The translations under genes were made by a program, and so were the position numbers. DNA of 64,000 nucleotides from Pectobacterium carotovorum (GTDB taxonomy: Bacteria; Pseudomonadota; Gammaproteobacteria; Enterobacterales; Enterobacteriaceae), in the NCBI GenBank assembly GCA_016415585.1, contig CP066552.1, positions 4,526,001 to 4,590,000 on the forward strand, in the 5' to 3' direction. A model generated the notes under the pieces. The model saw only the letters and a program-made list of their open reading frames with translations, was not told the DNA's origin and did no database searches. Of this stretch, positions 35,617 to 46,052 are shown in pieces. The stretch's first letter is position 1, and every line of letters starts with the position of its first letter.

Positions 35617-38600
35617 TTACTTAAAGTCCGCGTAAGGCGTTAGCGGCTGCGGTGGGCTGTCGAGATCGCCTTGCCAGCCGGAGGCGGAGTAGCGCAGGTA
35701 GATGAGGCCGTGGCTTGGGGTGTAGTCCTTCGCCTGCTGAATGTCGATACCGACACCCAGCGTCCAGTGTGAGCTGAGGCGGCGTTCGACGATGGCACGC
35801 GCCGTATAGCCGAAACCGGAACTGCTGCTGCCTTCTTCGATGGCGTCTCTGTCGGTGATCGCAGCGTTGCCAAGCAGGCCGACTAGTGGATAGCGCCGCT
35901 GATCTTTGGTGGAGGAACGTGACCACGACAGCGATCCGCCGAGTTCCCACGACCAGTTTTCCGTCCGCTGCCGATAGTTCACCGGCACGCCCAGCGAGAA
36001 GTATTGCTGTGGGCTGTAGTAGCCGCCCTGACCGAGCGAGTAACCGCTTAAATCCTTCTGGTAACGCCACCACATGCTGTTCAGGCCGACCGTGACGCGT
36101 CGGTTATCCTCGTTAATCAGCTTGTAGTAATAACCTGCCATTGCGCGGGCTCGGTCGTTATCGGCCACGTTTTTACCCGTAATCTGGTGGACGCTGAAAT
36201 CACTCCAGATGCCGTGCGCTTCGCCCCGATCGTAGCTCAGCCCGAGGCTGACGCCCGTGGCGCGCACGCCGCCCCAGGTAATGCCGGTGCCAGGGTCTTT
36301 GGTGCCGCCGAAGGCGAGTAGTGAGCTGGAGATCGGGCGGCGCGATGCCGTCGCGGTCCAGCCGATTTGCCGCCAGTCACCGCTGTAGCTTGCGCCGCCG
36401 ACAACGTCGACGACATCAAAGCCGAGCGGCGTGGTGCCGATGTCTGCTGACCAGCGATCGTTCTTCCAACCTGCGGCGACGCTGGTGCCGGTGGCTTTCT
36501 GCGATTTGCCGTCGAAGCAGTCCTGTGTGGCGCAGGTGCCGAAGGTTTCCCGATAGGCACCGTTGCTGTCTGGAGAGAAGGAACCGGCGTTCATCTGCAC
36601 GGTATCGGTGCGGAAGAAGGCGCGGCCGTCGTACAGCGGCATATCCACCTGCAACATGGTGTCGTGGGCGCTCAGGTCGGAAACGCCGCCGGTACCGCTC
36701 GAACTCCCGTAATCGTGGTCAAGGGTGACGGTAATATCCTGCTTGCGGTACAGGTCTGCGGCATCGGCGCGGATGCCGCGTTGCAGCCAGTCGTCCCCTA
36801 CCTGATTACGTGTTAGCCGGGTGTAGTCATCGTCGCTTTGCGGCAGAGCGGGCGTGATGCCGCTGGCGACCATCGCCTGTTTATAGTCCTGCTGCGCCTG
36901 CTCAGGTTGAGATCGTTGCTGTTCAACGCGTGCCGCATCGCGATAGATCAGTGCTGTCGTTTGATCGATAGGAGTTTGACCGACGGGCTCTTTCTGCGCG
37001 TCGATTTTTAGCTGGCGGAAAAGCGCCGTCGATTTTTGCGGATCCCCGACGGCTTGCCAGGCGTTGGCGACGCGCCGCTGCGCATTGAGCGTATCAGCCG
37101 CCTGCGTTGGAAGCTGGTTCAGGCGCTGACGCGCGTCATCTTGTCGACCCTGCGCGATAAACGCATCGATTTCACCCAGTTGCGCATCGGGGTTCTGCGG
37201 CTCTCGCGTGCGGATGTGCTGATAATCTGCCAGCGCCGTAGCGTATTCACCCCGAGCCAGCGCCCAGTCTGCAAGCAGGAGATCGATGCGGGTGTCAGCC
37301 GGTTGCTGGCGGAGGAAAGCGATAGCGGCGGATTCGTCACCCGCGTCGCGTATCGCTTCCGCTTTAGCCAGCGTGGTTTGCATCGTCAAACGCTGAGATA
37401 AGTCGCGCATATCGTCGCTCCACTGCGCTGCGGGAAGCGTGTTCAGGTGAGCGAGTGCTTGCTCATCGCGATTGGTCGATGACAGGTAAAGTGAGTAAAC
37501 GTAATTCTTTTCCGCGCTGCTCGGGGGTATGGACGTCGCACTCTGTACCACGCTGTCCGCCTGCTGCGTTTTCCCCAGTTGGCGCAGCGTCTGTGCATAG
37601 CGATAGGCCAGCCACACATCGTTCGGATCTTGCTGGTTCGCCTGACGATACTTCTCCTCCGCCTGCGCCCACTGCTGCTGTTCTGAAAGCCGATCAGCCT
37701 GCTGTTTCAGGATATCGAGCCGCAGTGCGGCAAGCGGTTCCCGCATCGCATTCTGCTGGCTGGGTGACAGGCCGTTGAGGTAAGCGAGTGCTTTTTCCGG
37801 CGACTGCCGCTGATAAATGCCGACCAGGCCGCGCAAGGCGTTGTCGTTGCCGGGTTCAAGGTGTAAGGCCTGCTGATAGAGCGGCTGAGCGGCGGCATCA
37901 TTCTTACTGGCAACGGCGACATCACCCAGACCAATTAGCGCATAGGCGTTGGTGTTATCCATCTGGCGTGCCTGCTGATATTTCTGCCGCGCCAGCGGTA
38001 GGTTGTTGGCTTTCAGCGCGTTGTCGCCTTCCGCAATCGTGTTCCAATATTGCGTGCTTTGGATGAGACCTTCCCATTTACCGCTGTTGAGGCGATCGGT
38101 ATCCGCCTGCAATGCTTTCTGGAACTGTGTCAGTGCTTTTGCCCGATCGCCTGCACGCAGGTAAACCAGACCCACTGCACCGATCAGCTCAGGGGCGTTG
38201 GGTGTGGCGGCCAGCGCTTGATTGAGCTCACCGAGCGTGGCGCGGTTGCCCCCGCCGCTTTCCACCACCGCCAGACTGCGGAGACGGGCCTGATACGTAG
38301 GGTCGGCCAACATTCCCTGCTGACGGTTGAGCGCTTTGCGCGCGGTTTCTGCCTGTTCACCGTCTTTGAATACCGTCAGGAAACGGTTGAGTTCCGCCAC
38401 GCTCTGCGACGTGATGGGCATTCGGCCAATAATTTCCAGCCATAGCGATGCGGCCTGACTGCGTCCGACGGGATCGTTAGACAGCTGTTGCAGTAAAGGG
38501 TAGGCCTGCTCGTTGCGATCCTGACTGAAGAGCAGGCGTGACAGCACCATGCGCAGCGGGACGTTGTCAGGGTAAACCTGATCCAGTGCTTCCAGTTGCT

Positions 38601-39111
38601 TAATCGCGACGGGTTCCTGATTCGGCAAACGAGAAACCAGACGCCAATACTCCACGGCGAGATCGAGCGTGGGCGGCTCGCCGTGAAAGAGCGTGTCGTA
38701 CTGCGCTTTGGCTTCCGCGTAACGCCCGGCGGTAGACAGCAAGCGCGCCTGCTGTAATTGTTGACGTGCGGCTTCCTGTGTCAGCGCCAGCGTCATCTCT
38801 GCCTGACGATAAAATGTGGAGTCGGGTGCCACGGCCTTCAGTTTTTCTAACTGCTGGCGTGCCTGTGCCTGATCGCCTTGACGCAGCACTAGCCGTAATC
38901 TGGCAGCAATAACCTCGGGGTTATCCGGGTCGATAAGTTCCAGTCGATAGAGCGACTGGCGGACGAGATCGTCTTTGTTGCTGGCTTCTCCCAGACGCAC
39001 CTGTTCCATCAGAAATTGCTCTGGTGACGCGGTTTCCGCGCTGTATGCCTGCGGCGCAGCAACCAGCAATAACGGGAGGAGGCGCAGCCAGTTTACGGTG
39101 TTGTTGTGCAT
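35617..39111 (-). CDS. bcsC: Cellulose synthase outer-membrane subunit BcsC
   Basis: A 1164-residue secreted subunit. The ATG at 39111 (MHNNTVNWLRLLPLLLV) has GAGG six bases upstream and lies inside the end of bcsZ (19-nt overlap). After the signal peptide (cleavage after AYSA), about 18 TPR helices span residues 30-780 (for example NAYALIGLGDVAVASKND). A beta-barrel fills the last 330 residues or so, ending LIYLRYSASGWQGDLD. The TPRs bridge the periplasm and guide the glucan chain to the barrel. It is the last gene of bcsRQABZC and is followed by a strong hairpin. Confidence 0.95.
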   Translation of the reverse strand: MHNNTVNWLRLLPLLLVAAPQAYSAETASPEQFLMEQVRLGEASNKDDLVRQSLYRLELIDPDNPEVIAARLRLVLRQGDQAQARQQLEKLKAVAPDSTFYRQAEMTLALTQEAARQQLQQARLLSTAGRYAEAKAQYDTLFHGEPPTLDLAVEYWRLVSRLPNQEPVAIKQLEALDQVYPDNVPLRMVLSRLLFSQDRNEQAYPLLQQLSNDPVGRSQAASLWLEIIGRMPITSQSVAELNRFLTVFKDGEQAETARKALNRQQGMLADPTYQARLRSLAVVESGGGNRATLGELNQALAATPNAPELIGAVGLVYLRAGDRAKALTQFQKALQADTDRLNSGKWEGLIQSTQYWNTIAEGDNALKANNLPLARQKYQQARQMDNTNAYALIGLGDVAVASKNDAAAQPLYQQALHLEPGNDNALRGLVGIYQRQSPEKALAYLNGLSPSQQNAMREPLAALRLDILKQQADRLSEQQQWAQAEEKYRQANQQDPNDVWLAYRYAQTLRQLGKTQQADSVVQSATSIPPSSAEKNYVYSLYLSSTNRDEQALAHLNTLPAAQWSDDMRDLSQRLTMQTTLAKAEAIRDAGDESAAIAFLRQQPADTRIDLLLADWALARGEYATALADYQHIRTREPQNPDAQLGEIDAFIAQGRQDDARQRLNQLPTQAADTLNAQRRVANAWQAVGDPQKSTALFRQLKIDAQKEPVGQTPIDQTTALIYRDAARVEQQRSQPEQAQQDYKQAMVASGITPALPQSDDDYTRLTRNQVGDDWLQRGIRADAADLYRKQDITVTLDHDYGSSSGTGGVSDLSAHDTMLQVDMPLYDGRAFFRTDTVQMNAGSFSPDSNGAYRETFGTCATQDCFDGKSQKATGTSVAAGWKNDRWSADIGTTPLGFDVVDVVGGASYSGDWRQIGWTATASRRPISSSLLAFGGTKDPGTGITWGGVRATGVSLGLSYDRGEAHGIWSDFSVHQITGKNVADNDRARAMAGYYYKLINEDNRRVTVGLNSMWWRYQKDLSGYSLGQGGYYSPQQYFSLGVPVNYRQRTENWSWELGGSLSWSRSSTKDQRRYPLVGLLGNAAITDRDAIEEGSSSSGFGYTARAIVERRLSSHWTLGVGIDIQQAKDYTPSHGLIYLRYSASGWQGDLDSPPQPLTPYADFK

Positions 39112-40208
39112 TGGCTGCCTCGAGACGGTAAAAGTTGACCTTGTGAAGTGAAGCGATAGCGCTTCTGATCCCATCCCTGACCAAAGAGCGTCAGAGAGGC
39201 GGAGAAATAAGCATTGTCATCCAGTGGATTGGCGGCGAGCCGCTGTCGCTGGGCAGCCAGGGCATCCGGTTGACGGGATAGCATCGGAAGTAGTGAAGCG
39301 GAAAAGCCTACCGATCCCTGTCCGGTGACGGTGCCTGTCGCGGTGTCCGCTTTTTCGGGCGGTAGCCCTTGTTGGATAGTCTGCTGAATCATCGGCTGAA
39401 ACTGTTTGAGTAAGTCGGTTTTCCCTCTGCTGCTGTCGGCCATCATCCCCGCCCACAGATAGACGCGGATGGCGTCATAGCTGCCGGCATTGGGTTTGGT
39501 GGTATCGGGCTGCCAGCCTTTGCCTTTTTGCCAGATGACCCAATCAGGCGAGAACCCTTTCGGCGCGGTTTCCAACAGCAGGCGCTGCGTGGTGCGCTGC
39601 ATCGCTTTCCATTTCTCACCCAGCGGAGCAAAACGCGCCAGCAGCGGCGGCGGAAGGTAGCTGGGGTTCAAGCGCCAGCTCTCTTTCTCGGCGAAGCCCA
39701 CTTTGCCGGGTAACAGCATCACGCCCAGCCCCGGAATGTTAACCACTTCTTCCTCAGCGATACGTGCAAGCAACGCAGTGCCCAGCGTCTGATAACGTAC
39801 TTCTTTCCACAGTCGACCAGCTTCAAGCAGGTTATAGGCAATCCACAGATCGGCATCGGAAGCCGAGTTCGGATCCAGAACCATCCACTGCTTATCCGTG
39901 TTCTCTCCCCACAGCCAGGCGGGCAGATTCGCGCGCAAATCGCCTGCGGACAGGTTGTCCTCCGTCCATTTCAGCAACCGATCAAACATCACGCGATCGT
40001 TGGCGACCAGCGCAAAGAATAGGGCGTAGCTTTGCCCTTCGGACGTGGTGATTTTATTGGGTGTTGAGGTATCAATCACCCGTCCTTCCTCGCTGATGTA
40101 ATACTGTTTGTACTGCTCCCAGGCTGGCCAGTCGCAGACAGCGGCGGTGGCCAGGGAAGTCCATAGCCACAGCAGCGTGGGGATCAGGTAGCGCAGCACG
40201 CGTGGCAT
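39093..40208 (-). CDS. bcsZ: Periplasmic endo-1,4-beta-glucanase BcsZ
   Basis: A 371-residue GH8 cellulase associated with cellulose synthase; it trims or edits nascent cellulose in the periplasm. The signal peptide is residues 1-22 (LIPTLLWLWTSLATA). The catalytic acid lies in TSEGQSYALFFALVANDR (Glu near residue 55), and the catalytic Asp should lie in the PNAGSYDAIRVYLWAGM stretch (near 243). Six bp separate it from bcsB upstream, and its end overlaps bcsC by 19 nt, so it is firmly in the operon. Confidence 0.95.
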   Translation of the reverse strand: MPRVLRYLIPTLLWLWTSLATAAVCDWPAWEQYKQYYISEEGRVIDTSTPNKITTSEGQSYALFFALVANDRVMFDRLLKWTEDNLSAGDLRANLPAWLWGENTDKQWMVLDPNSASDADLWIAYNLLEAGRLWKEVRYQTLGTALLARIAEEEVVNIPGLGVMLLPGKVGFAEKESWRLNPSYLPPPLLARFAPLGEKWKAMQRTTQRLLLETAPKGFSPDWVIWQKGKGWQPDTTKPNAGSYDAIRVYLWAGMMADSSRGKTDLLKQFQPMIQQTIQQGLPPEKADTATGTVTGQGSVGFSASLLPMLSRQPDALAAQRQRLAANPLDDNAYFSASLTLFGQGWDQKRYRFTSQGQLLPSRGSQCTTTP

Positions 40209-40214
40209 GGTGCG

Positions 40215-42542
40215 TTAGTCCCTCTCATCCGGCGACAGGCGACGGCGACTGAAGAATTTCAGGCCACGCCACAACAGCCAGGCAACAATAATGACGGTAA
40301 GGGTCGATATGATCGCCAGCCAGACGGGATGCTGCGCCAAGGCGTGCCAGATACGTTCCCACCATGGCAGGTGACCGACGTAGTAAACCTCACCGACGCG
40401 CAGATTATTGATACCCGATTCGCGGATGACGGAAACGGAACCAAACAGCGAGGCTCTTTTTTCGCTGTCGATCAGCGCGTTGTTGAGCAGCGTATAGCCC
40501 TGCGGGCTATCGGCCAGTAGTGCGACGACGCTACGCTGATCGTGATACGGGGACTGGAAGCCGATAATGGCTGACATCGCACCGTCACCGCTGACGGTGG
40601 TTTTGCTGTCTGGCGTCGCGTCAGATGCGGGTGAGCCCATATCTGGGATCGCGGTCTGACGTGTTGGCTGCTTGATCCAACTTTGCGTTTGCTCGACTAG
40701 CAGGTTGATTTTGCTGTTGTCGTGCAACTCTGGCGGGATAGCGCCGATCATCAGAATATCGCGGTCCTGCTTATCTATTTGCGTCCAGTCATCGCTGAGC
40801 TGCACCGCTAACGCCGGGTAGCCCGTTTGCGACCCAATGTTACCGATGGCGTTCAGCATGGCACTGACCTGAGCCGGTTGTGGCTGTTTGTTCACCAGCA
40901 CCAGCGTTTGTGACAGGTCAGCCAGTCGGCTGAACGGGTAGCCCGCATTGGCAAAGGCACGCAGATCCGGCATCGCCATAAAGTGACGATAGCCAGAGAA
41001 GTTAATCGTCGAATTGCTGTCGATGACGGCGTGATTGACGACTGGCGTATAGGTTTCGCAGCGGTCGGCTGTGCCGCTGGAGAGCAGCGTGGTGTAGTTG
41101 AAATCAAAGCGCAACTGGTTGGTGGTGCCCAGTTTCAGCGCCGGAATGGACAGGCTCTTGTCGGAATCCCATAGCCCCTGCGTGAGCGGCAGGCGCATCA
41201 ACAAGGAATTCTGGTCCTGCTCCGGTGCCAGCGAGAAGGCCTGTACGAACTGGTTGTTCAGGTTGATGCTCAGGCGTGAACCATCCTGAACCTGTGGCGC
41301 GGTGTAGCGATATTTCAGGCGCATATCGATGCCCTGACTGCGGATCAGGAACAGGTCGGGCGGCAGGTTCATGGTCAGCGAAATCGGCCGGGGCACGATA
41401 CCGTCGGTTTGCAGCTGTTCGTTATATTGCTGGAGTTCGGCGAAGGTCATGGGGCGATCGGTGCGTACCCAGTTTGGTGCATCATACGGCTGGCGTGGGG
41501 CGAGCTGTTCGACCTTATCGATAGTGACGCTTTGCCCACGGAACAGCGGGTTCCCCTGTGCGATGCCCCGCACGGCGGTAAGCAGTTCATTGTCATCACG
41601 CCCCTGAACCAATAGCAGCTTAATATGAGGATCGTTGGGATGGCTGATGATCGATACCGTTGGTCCGTTCACGGCGGGGGCATCGCGCAGGAAATCCGGC
41701 CGCTTCTCGTTGGTCGCGAACACAATACCGTGACTATTCGGCAACTGGTTGAAGAGGGCAGGGAAAGACTGCCCGCGCCATTGTGCTTTGCTGCCAAACC
41801 ACGAGGCGAGTACCGCGGCGGCACGCTGTTGCACCAGATCCGGCTGGTCGGCAAAGACGATGGGCAGCGTTAGCGGGCGGGTATCGCGGCCGTCAAAAAA
41901 CGGCGCAGGGAACGGCGATAGATCGTCTTTCAGCGGCAGCTTCTGGAATTGCAGATTGAGCGCGCTGGCTTTGCTGACATCCAGCCACAGGCTGGTGCTG
42001 GCTGGGTTTTCGCAGATATTTTGATAATGGCCGACGAACACCAATTGCAGGCGGTTAAAGTCCGTGATGTAGCGCGGATCGATAGGCATGCGAACACGGT
42101 TGGATTTCCCCATCTGCTCTTTGTTAATCGTGGTGACGCCCATGAGCTCATTGTTCAGATAAACCTTGATATGTGACTCGGTGGGGATCAGCGCCGGTGA
42201 CGGGGTAAATTCGAGGTCGAGCGAAGCCTGTGTGACCACTTCGTCGCTGCGAACGCCGAACTCAATCTGCCCGTCGGGATTGATACCGCGTAGCGCAAAG
42301 GTGCCCGGAGCCGGCGCGATTTGTGCAAACGGCATCACCACGTTGCGCACAGCGGCGTTGGCCGGCGGCTGCACCAGCGGAATCACAGGCATCGTCGTCG
42401 CTGGTGTTGCGGTGGCAGCATTGGCGGGCGGCTGCGTCGCACCCCCTTCGGCCGGTGTTTGTGCGTGCGGCGCGGTGACAGCCTGAGATAATGAGCTGAC
42501 GCCTAAAGCCAATGCGGTGAACCAGATTATTTTTTTCGTCAT
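40215..42542 (-). CDS. bcsB: Cellulose synthase regulatory subunit BcsB
   Basis: A 775-residue membrane-anchored periplasmic subunit. A signal peptide (FTALALGVSSLSQAVTA) precedes a Pro/Ala/Thr-rich linker. Two carbohydrate-binding/flavodoxin-like repeats follow, with FALRGINPDGQIEFGV and SRLSINLNNQFVQAF. A C-terminal transmembrane anchor (WLAIISTLTVIIVAWLLW, about 740-760) contacts BcsA. It guides the glucan from the BcsA channel. It follows bcsA after a 74-bp spacer. Confidence 0.95.
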   Translation of the reverse strand: MTKKIIWFTALALGVSSLSQAVTAPHAQTPAEGGATQPPANAATATPATTMPVIPLVQPPANAAVRNVVMPFAQIAPAPGTFALRGINPDGQIEFGVRSDEVVTQASLDLEFTPSPALIPTESHIKVYLNNELMGVTTINKEQMGKSNRVRMPIDPRYITDFNRLQLVFVGHYQNICENPASTSLWLDVSKASALNLQFQKLPLKDDLSPFPAPFFDGRDTRPLTLPIVFADQPDLVQQRAAAVLASWFGSKAQWRGQSFPALFNQLPNSHGIVFATNEKRPDFLRDAPAVNGPTVSIISHPNDPHIKLLLVQGRDDNELLTAVRGIAQGNPLFRGQSVTIDKVEQLAPRQPYDAPNWVRTDRPMTFAELQQYNEQLQTDGIVPRPISLTMNLPPDLFLIRSQGIDMRLKYRYTAPQVQDGSRLSINLNNQFVQAFSLAPEQDQNSLLMRLPLTQGLWDSDKSLSIPALKLGTTNQLRFDFNYTTLLSSGTADRCETYTPVVNHAVIDSNSTINFSGYRHFMAMPDLRAFANAGYPFSRLADLSQTLVLVNKQPQPAQVSAMLNAIGNIGSQTGYPALAVQLSDDWTQIDKQDRDILMIGAIPPELHDNSKINLLVEQTQSWIKQPTRQTAIPDMGSPASDATPDSKTTVSGDGAMSAIIGFQSPYHDQRSVVALLADSPQGYTLLNNALIDSEKRASLFGSVSVIRESGINNLRVGEVYYVGHLPWWERIWHALAQHPVWLAIISTLTVIIVAWLLWRGLKFFSRRRLSPDERD

Positions 42543-42616
42543 CGTGTCATCATCAATGTTAAGGGTCTTTCTCGTTGTCGGGAGAAAGACCGTTGATCAC
42601 GGCCTGTGAATGGCAA

Positions 42617-45316
42617 TCAAGCCACTGTCTTTGCTGTAAACAGGTTCTCTTGTGCAAATCGCGTTTCATGGGCAGACGGCGTCTGGCCCTGATGTACGTT
42701 TTTTTCCGGCAGCGCAGCGCCCGGCGAGTCTGTTACGGGGCGTTTCCCCACATAGCGCGGGATGAATGACACAACCCACACCACGGTGTTGAGGAAGGCC
42801 AGGATAATGTTGCGTATGACGGGCGGCGCGTAATCGGCCAGACGCAGGTAGCCGCGAAAGCCGAGAGCCAGCACATCAACCAGACTTTCGACCGGTTTAT
42901 CCTGCGGGAAGCTGTCTTGCCAGAGCGCCCAGGTGTCGGCGCGGGCAAACGTACACTGAATGAAATCAATATGCTGGCGAATGGTCAGGTTGGCCATGCG
43001 CAGACCAATTTTGTTGTCGAACGCGCGGGTGACGCTGAAAGGGAAGGCGTACTCCTGCTGACCGCGTTTTAGCAACAGCGAGACGTTATCCCCGACCTGA
43101 AGAATGCCTGATTCGCGGGCTTCAACGCCCACGCCACCATCGGAATAGTCGCGCAGGACACAGGGGAAAAGATGTCCATCGGCACGGAGAATAGCGGCGG
43201 ACATCGACATTTCCACCCGGTGTGCCTGACGCACCTGCTTAGCTTCTACAGCAACCGCGACGGCTCCGCCTAAAATGGTCATGTTGTACATGACCCAGAG
43301 CAGGCTGATGAGCACTGTCATGATCTCTTCCGGCGGCCCGTAAATCAGTCGCCAGCCGGCATACACCACCCCGGCGATGTTCAACAGCACCAGCACTAGA
43401 TAAGGCCGCGTAATCACCCAGTCGACATGCTGTTCTTCCACCAGCCCACCTTTCGCCGTCACGTTGAATTTCCCTTTATGCGGGTTAAACAAGGCCACGG
43501 TGGTGGGGCGGGCGATGTACCACGCCAGCACAGTTTCATAAATCTCACTCCAGAACGAGTGGCGGTAGCGACCCTGAATGCGTGAGTTGGTCAGGCTGGC
43601 GTGCACCATATGCGGCAACACGTAGAGCGCAATCGCCAGCGCTGGGGCGAAAATGATGTAAGCGTGCAGCAGCAGAAAGGCCAGCGGCGCCGTCAGGAAG
43701 ATTAGTCGGGGAATACCAGACAGAAAGTGCATCATGGCATTGGCATAACACAGCCGCTGCCCGAGCTTCAGCCCTTTGCCGAATAGGGGGTTATCCAATC
43801 GGAAGATTTGCACCATCCCGCGCGCCCAGCGAATACGCTGCCCGATGTGGGCCGAAAGGCTTTCGGTCGCCAGTCCAGCGGCCTGCGGAATGCGGATATA
43901 TGCCGAGCTGTAGCCACGACGATGCAGGCGCAGCGACGTGTGGGCATCTTCCGTTACCGTTTCGACCGCGATGCCGCCAATCTCATCCAGCGGTTTACGC
44001 CGCAGGATAGCGCAGGAACCGCAGAAGAACGTGGCATCCCACATGTCATTACCGTCCTGAACCAGACCGTAGAACAGCGTGCCTTCATTAGGCGTGCGGC
44101 GGAAGCGTCCCAGATTGCGTTCGAACGGGTCGGGCGAGAAGAAGTGGTGCGGCGTTTGTAGCATCGCCAGTTTTTTGTCTTTGAAGAACCAGCCCATGGT
44201 CAATTGCAGGAAGGAGCGGGTAGGGACGTGGTCGCAGTCGAAAATGGCGACAAACTCGCCTTCCGCCTGTTTCAGGGCGTTGTTGATGTTCCCGGCTTTG
44301 GCATGTTCGTGCGTGACGCGGGCGATGTAATGGACGCCGACTTCTTCTGCGAAGGTTTTAAATTCGGCGCGCCCGCCGTCATCCAAAATATAAATATTGA
44401 TCTTATCTTTAGGCCAGTCGATGCCCAGCACGGCATACACCGTCGGTTTCACGACGCTCAGCGGCTCATTGTAGGTCGGGATCATGAGATCGACGGTTGG
44501 CCACGTTTTGCTGTCTTCCGGCAGCGAAACCGGGTGACGGTTAAGCGGCCAGATTGTCTGGAAATAACCCAGAACCAACACGACCCAGGCATAGGTTTCC
44601 GCCGCCAGCAGCAGCAGGCCGCAGATCAGGCTCAGCGGATCGTCCCAGTTCAGCGTTTCGGTGTAGCGCCACCACAGATAACGGCAGGAGACGGTGAAAG
44701 AAAGGGCGATCATCATGAGCGTCGGCATGCGTCCCGGCATGTTGCGAACGAGCATGGCGATACCCCACAGCAGCGCCATAAAAATAAACTGAGACAGCAA
44801 ATCAAACGGCTGCGTGATGCACAGTAGCGCCAGCGCTGCGCACAGCAGGCTCAGTATCACTGTCACCAGCCTTTGTATGCGGCTCGTCTTGGCGGAGCCT
44901 GACTCATTGTCTTCGCGATCGTCAGTATTCGCGTGGCTAAAGCGGGCGAACAGCGCTTGCTGCGCGTTCATGTAGCGCTGCCGCCAGCGCGGCAGCGCGG
45001 AGAAGTAATTACGGCGTGATGTCGGCAACTGGCCGTTTTTGATGGTCAGCAGCCAAATCCCCTGCGTCAGATAGCGAAGAATATCGGCCGGACGCGGGCG
45101 TTGAGGCGAAATGTGTGGGAACCAGTAGGTTCGCTGCACGCGAATCTGTTGCCAGCCCTCAGACTCCAGCCGCAGGAAGAGCCAGCCGAGTATCGCAAAC
45201 AGCGTGGCGAGAAATGCCGCAAAGGCGGAGGCACCCTGCTGGCGATAGCCACGGTAGCGCTGCTGTATCGCCTGTCTGGCGGGCGGAACGAGAAAGAGGC
45301 GCAGAATCCCGCTCAT
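42617..45316 (-). CDS. bcsA: Cellulose synthase catalytic subunit BcsA
   Basis: An 899-residue processive GT2 enzyme in the inner membrane, polymerising UDP-glucose into beta-1,4-glucan. The ATG at 45316 overlaps the bcsQ stop (ATGA). Visible are the N-terminal helices, the GT-A domain with IYILDDGG and AIFDCDHVP, the catalytic TED in VTEDAHTSLRL, and QRIRW in SAHIGQRIRWARGM. The C-terminal c-di-GMP-binding PilZ domain has RQAHR (RxxxR) and DYSDGGVG (DxSxxG). Activation by c-di-GMP is therefore expected. The N-terminal extension is like E. coli BcsA. Confidence 0.96.
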   Translation of the reverse strand: MSGILRLFLVPPARQAIQQRYRGYRQQGASAFAAFLATLFAILGWLFLRLESEGWQQIRVQRTYWFPHISPQRPRPADILRYLTQGIWLLTIKNGQLPTSRRNYFSALPRWRQRYMNAQQALFARFSHANTDDREDNESGSAKTSRIQRLVTVILSLLCAALALLCITQPFDLLSQFIFMALLWGIAMLVRNMPGRMPTLMMIALSFTVSCRYLWWRYTETLNWDDPLSLICGLLLLAAETYAWVVLVLGYFQTIWPLNRHPVSLPEDSKTWPTVDLMIPTYNEPLSVVKPTVYAVLGIDWPKDKINIYILDDGGRAEFKTFAEEVGVHYIARVTHEHAKAGNINNALKQAEGEFVAIFDCDHVPTRSFLQLTMGWFFKDKKLAMLQTPHHFFSPDPFERNLGRFRRTPNEGTLFYGLVQDGNDMWDATFFCGSCAILRRKPLDEIGGIAVETVTEDAHTSLRLHRRGYSSAYIRIPQAAGLATESLSAHIGQRIRWARGMVQIFRLDNPLFGKGLKLGQRLCYANAMMHFLSGIPRLIFLTAPLAFLLLHAYIIFAPALAIALYVLPHMVHASLTNSRIQGRYRHSFWSEIYETVLAWYIARPTTVALFNPHKGKFNVTAKGGLVEEQHVDWVITRPYLVLVLLNIAGVVYAGWRLIYGPPEEIMTVLISLLWVMYNMTILGGAVAVAVEAKQVRQAHRVEMSMSAAILRADGHLFPCVLRDYSDGGVGVEARESGILQVGDNVSLLLKRGQQEYAFPFSVTRAFDNKIGLRMANLTIRQHIDFIQCTFARADTWALWQDSFPQDKPVESLVDVLALGFRGYLRLADYAPPVIRNIILAFLNTVVWVVSFIPRYVGKRPVTDSPGAALPEKNVHQGQTPSAHETRFAQENLFTAKTVA

Positions 45317-46050
45317 ACGCCAATTTCCTTGACGTGAATCAGGCACCAGTTTGCCAGCGTCATGATCTCTTCCGCTGCTACGCTATCTGGGCGGCATTCG
45401 CCCAGCGGCTGTTTCAGCATCAGCGATTCTGCCAAAGCCTCGTCACGGTGTACCACCAGCGGCAGCAGGTGTGACAGCGTGTGCAGCCAGAGCTGGTGTA
45501 AATCCTGCTGGAGCGTGCTGAGAGTAGAAAATTGATTAACCAGAAAATGGCACTGACGTGGCAACGCCTGCTGATGTAAGCGTGAATGGCAGTTGGCATC
45601 CGCCACCACCACCTGAAAAACGGTATTCGCGGTGGCTAACGCCTGTCGCGTGAGCGGGCTGTTGTCCGCCGGTACATCGATCAGTATCCAGCGATGACGA
45701 CCCGCCGAGTTGAGCTGCGCCAGATTGTTTTGCCAGAGTGCGGGGTGCTGGTGGTAATGCTGTTGAAGCGTCGCGACTTCCTGCGCGTTCAGGCGACCAA
45801 ATGGCAGAAAATCCAGTCCGGGGAGATACTGCATGGCACCGGTCTGCCACGGCGCGCCGTCGGCTTCGGCCCGCGCCCAGCCGCGGCGTTGTTCAAACGG
45901 CATATTAAAGTTAATGCGTAGCAAATTGTCCGGCGAAAAATCAATCACCAGCGCGGATTCGCCCAGGCGTTGGAAGGCCCATCCCAGTGCAGCGGCGATC
46001 GAAGTGGTGCCTACGCCTCCGCGAATTCCCTGCAATGCAATTACGGGCAT
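45313..46050 (-). CDS. bcsQ: BcsQ, MinD/ParA-like cellulose secretion ATPase
   Basis: A 245-residue SIMIBI-class protein needed for polar cellulose secretion. The P-loop reads GIRGGVGTTSIAAA, with Thr replacing the usual second Lys of Walker A, as in E. coli BcsQ. The A-prime motif is VIDFSPDNLLRINF. It overlaps bcsA by 4 nt and starts 2 bp after bcsR. In E. coli it forms a cytosolic complex with BcsR and BcsE on BcsA. Confidence 0.93.
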   Translation of the reverse strand: MPVIALQGIRGGVGTTSIAAALGWAFQRLGESALVIDFSPDNLLRINFNMPFEQRRGWARAEADGAPWQTGAMQYLPGLDFLPFGRLNAQEVATLQQHYHQHPALWQNNLAQLNSAGRHRWILIDVPADNSPLTRQALATANTVFQVVVADANCHSRLHQQALPRQCHFLVNQFSTLSTLQQDLHQLWLHTLSHLLPLVVHRDEALAESLMLKQPLGECRPDSVAAEEIMTLANWCLIHVKEIGV

Positions 46051-46052
46051 CG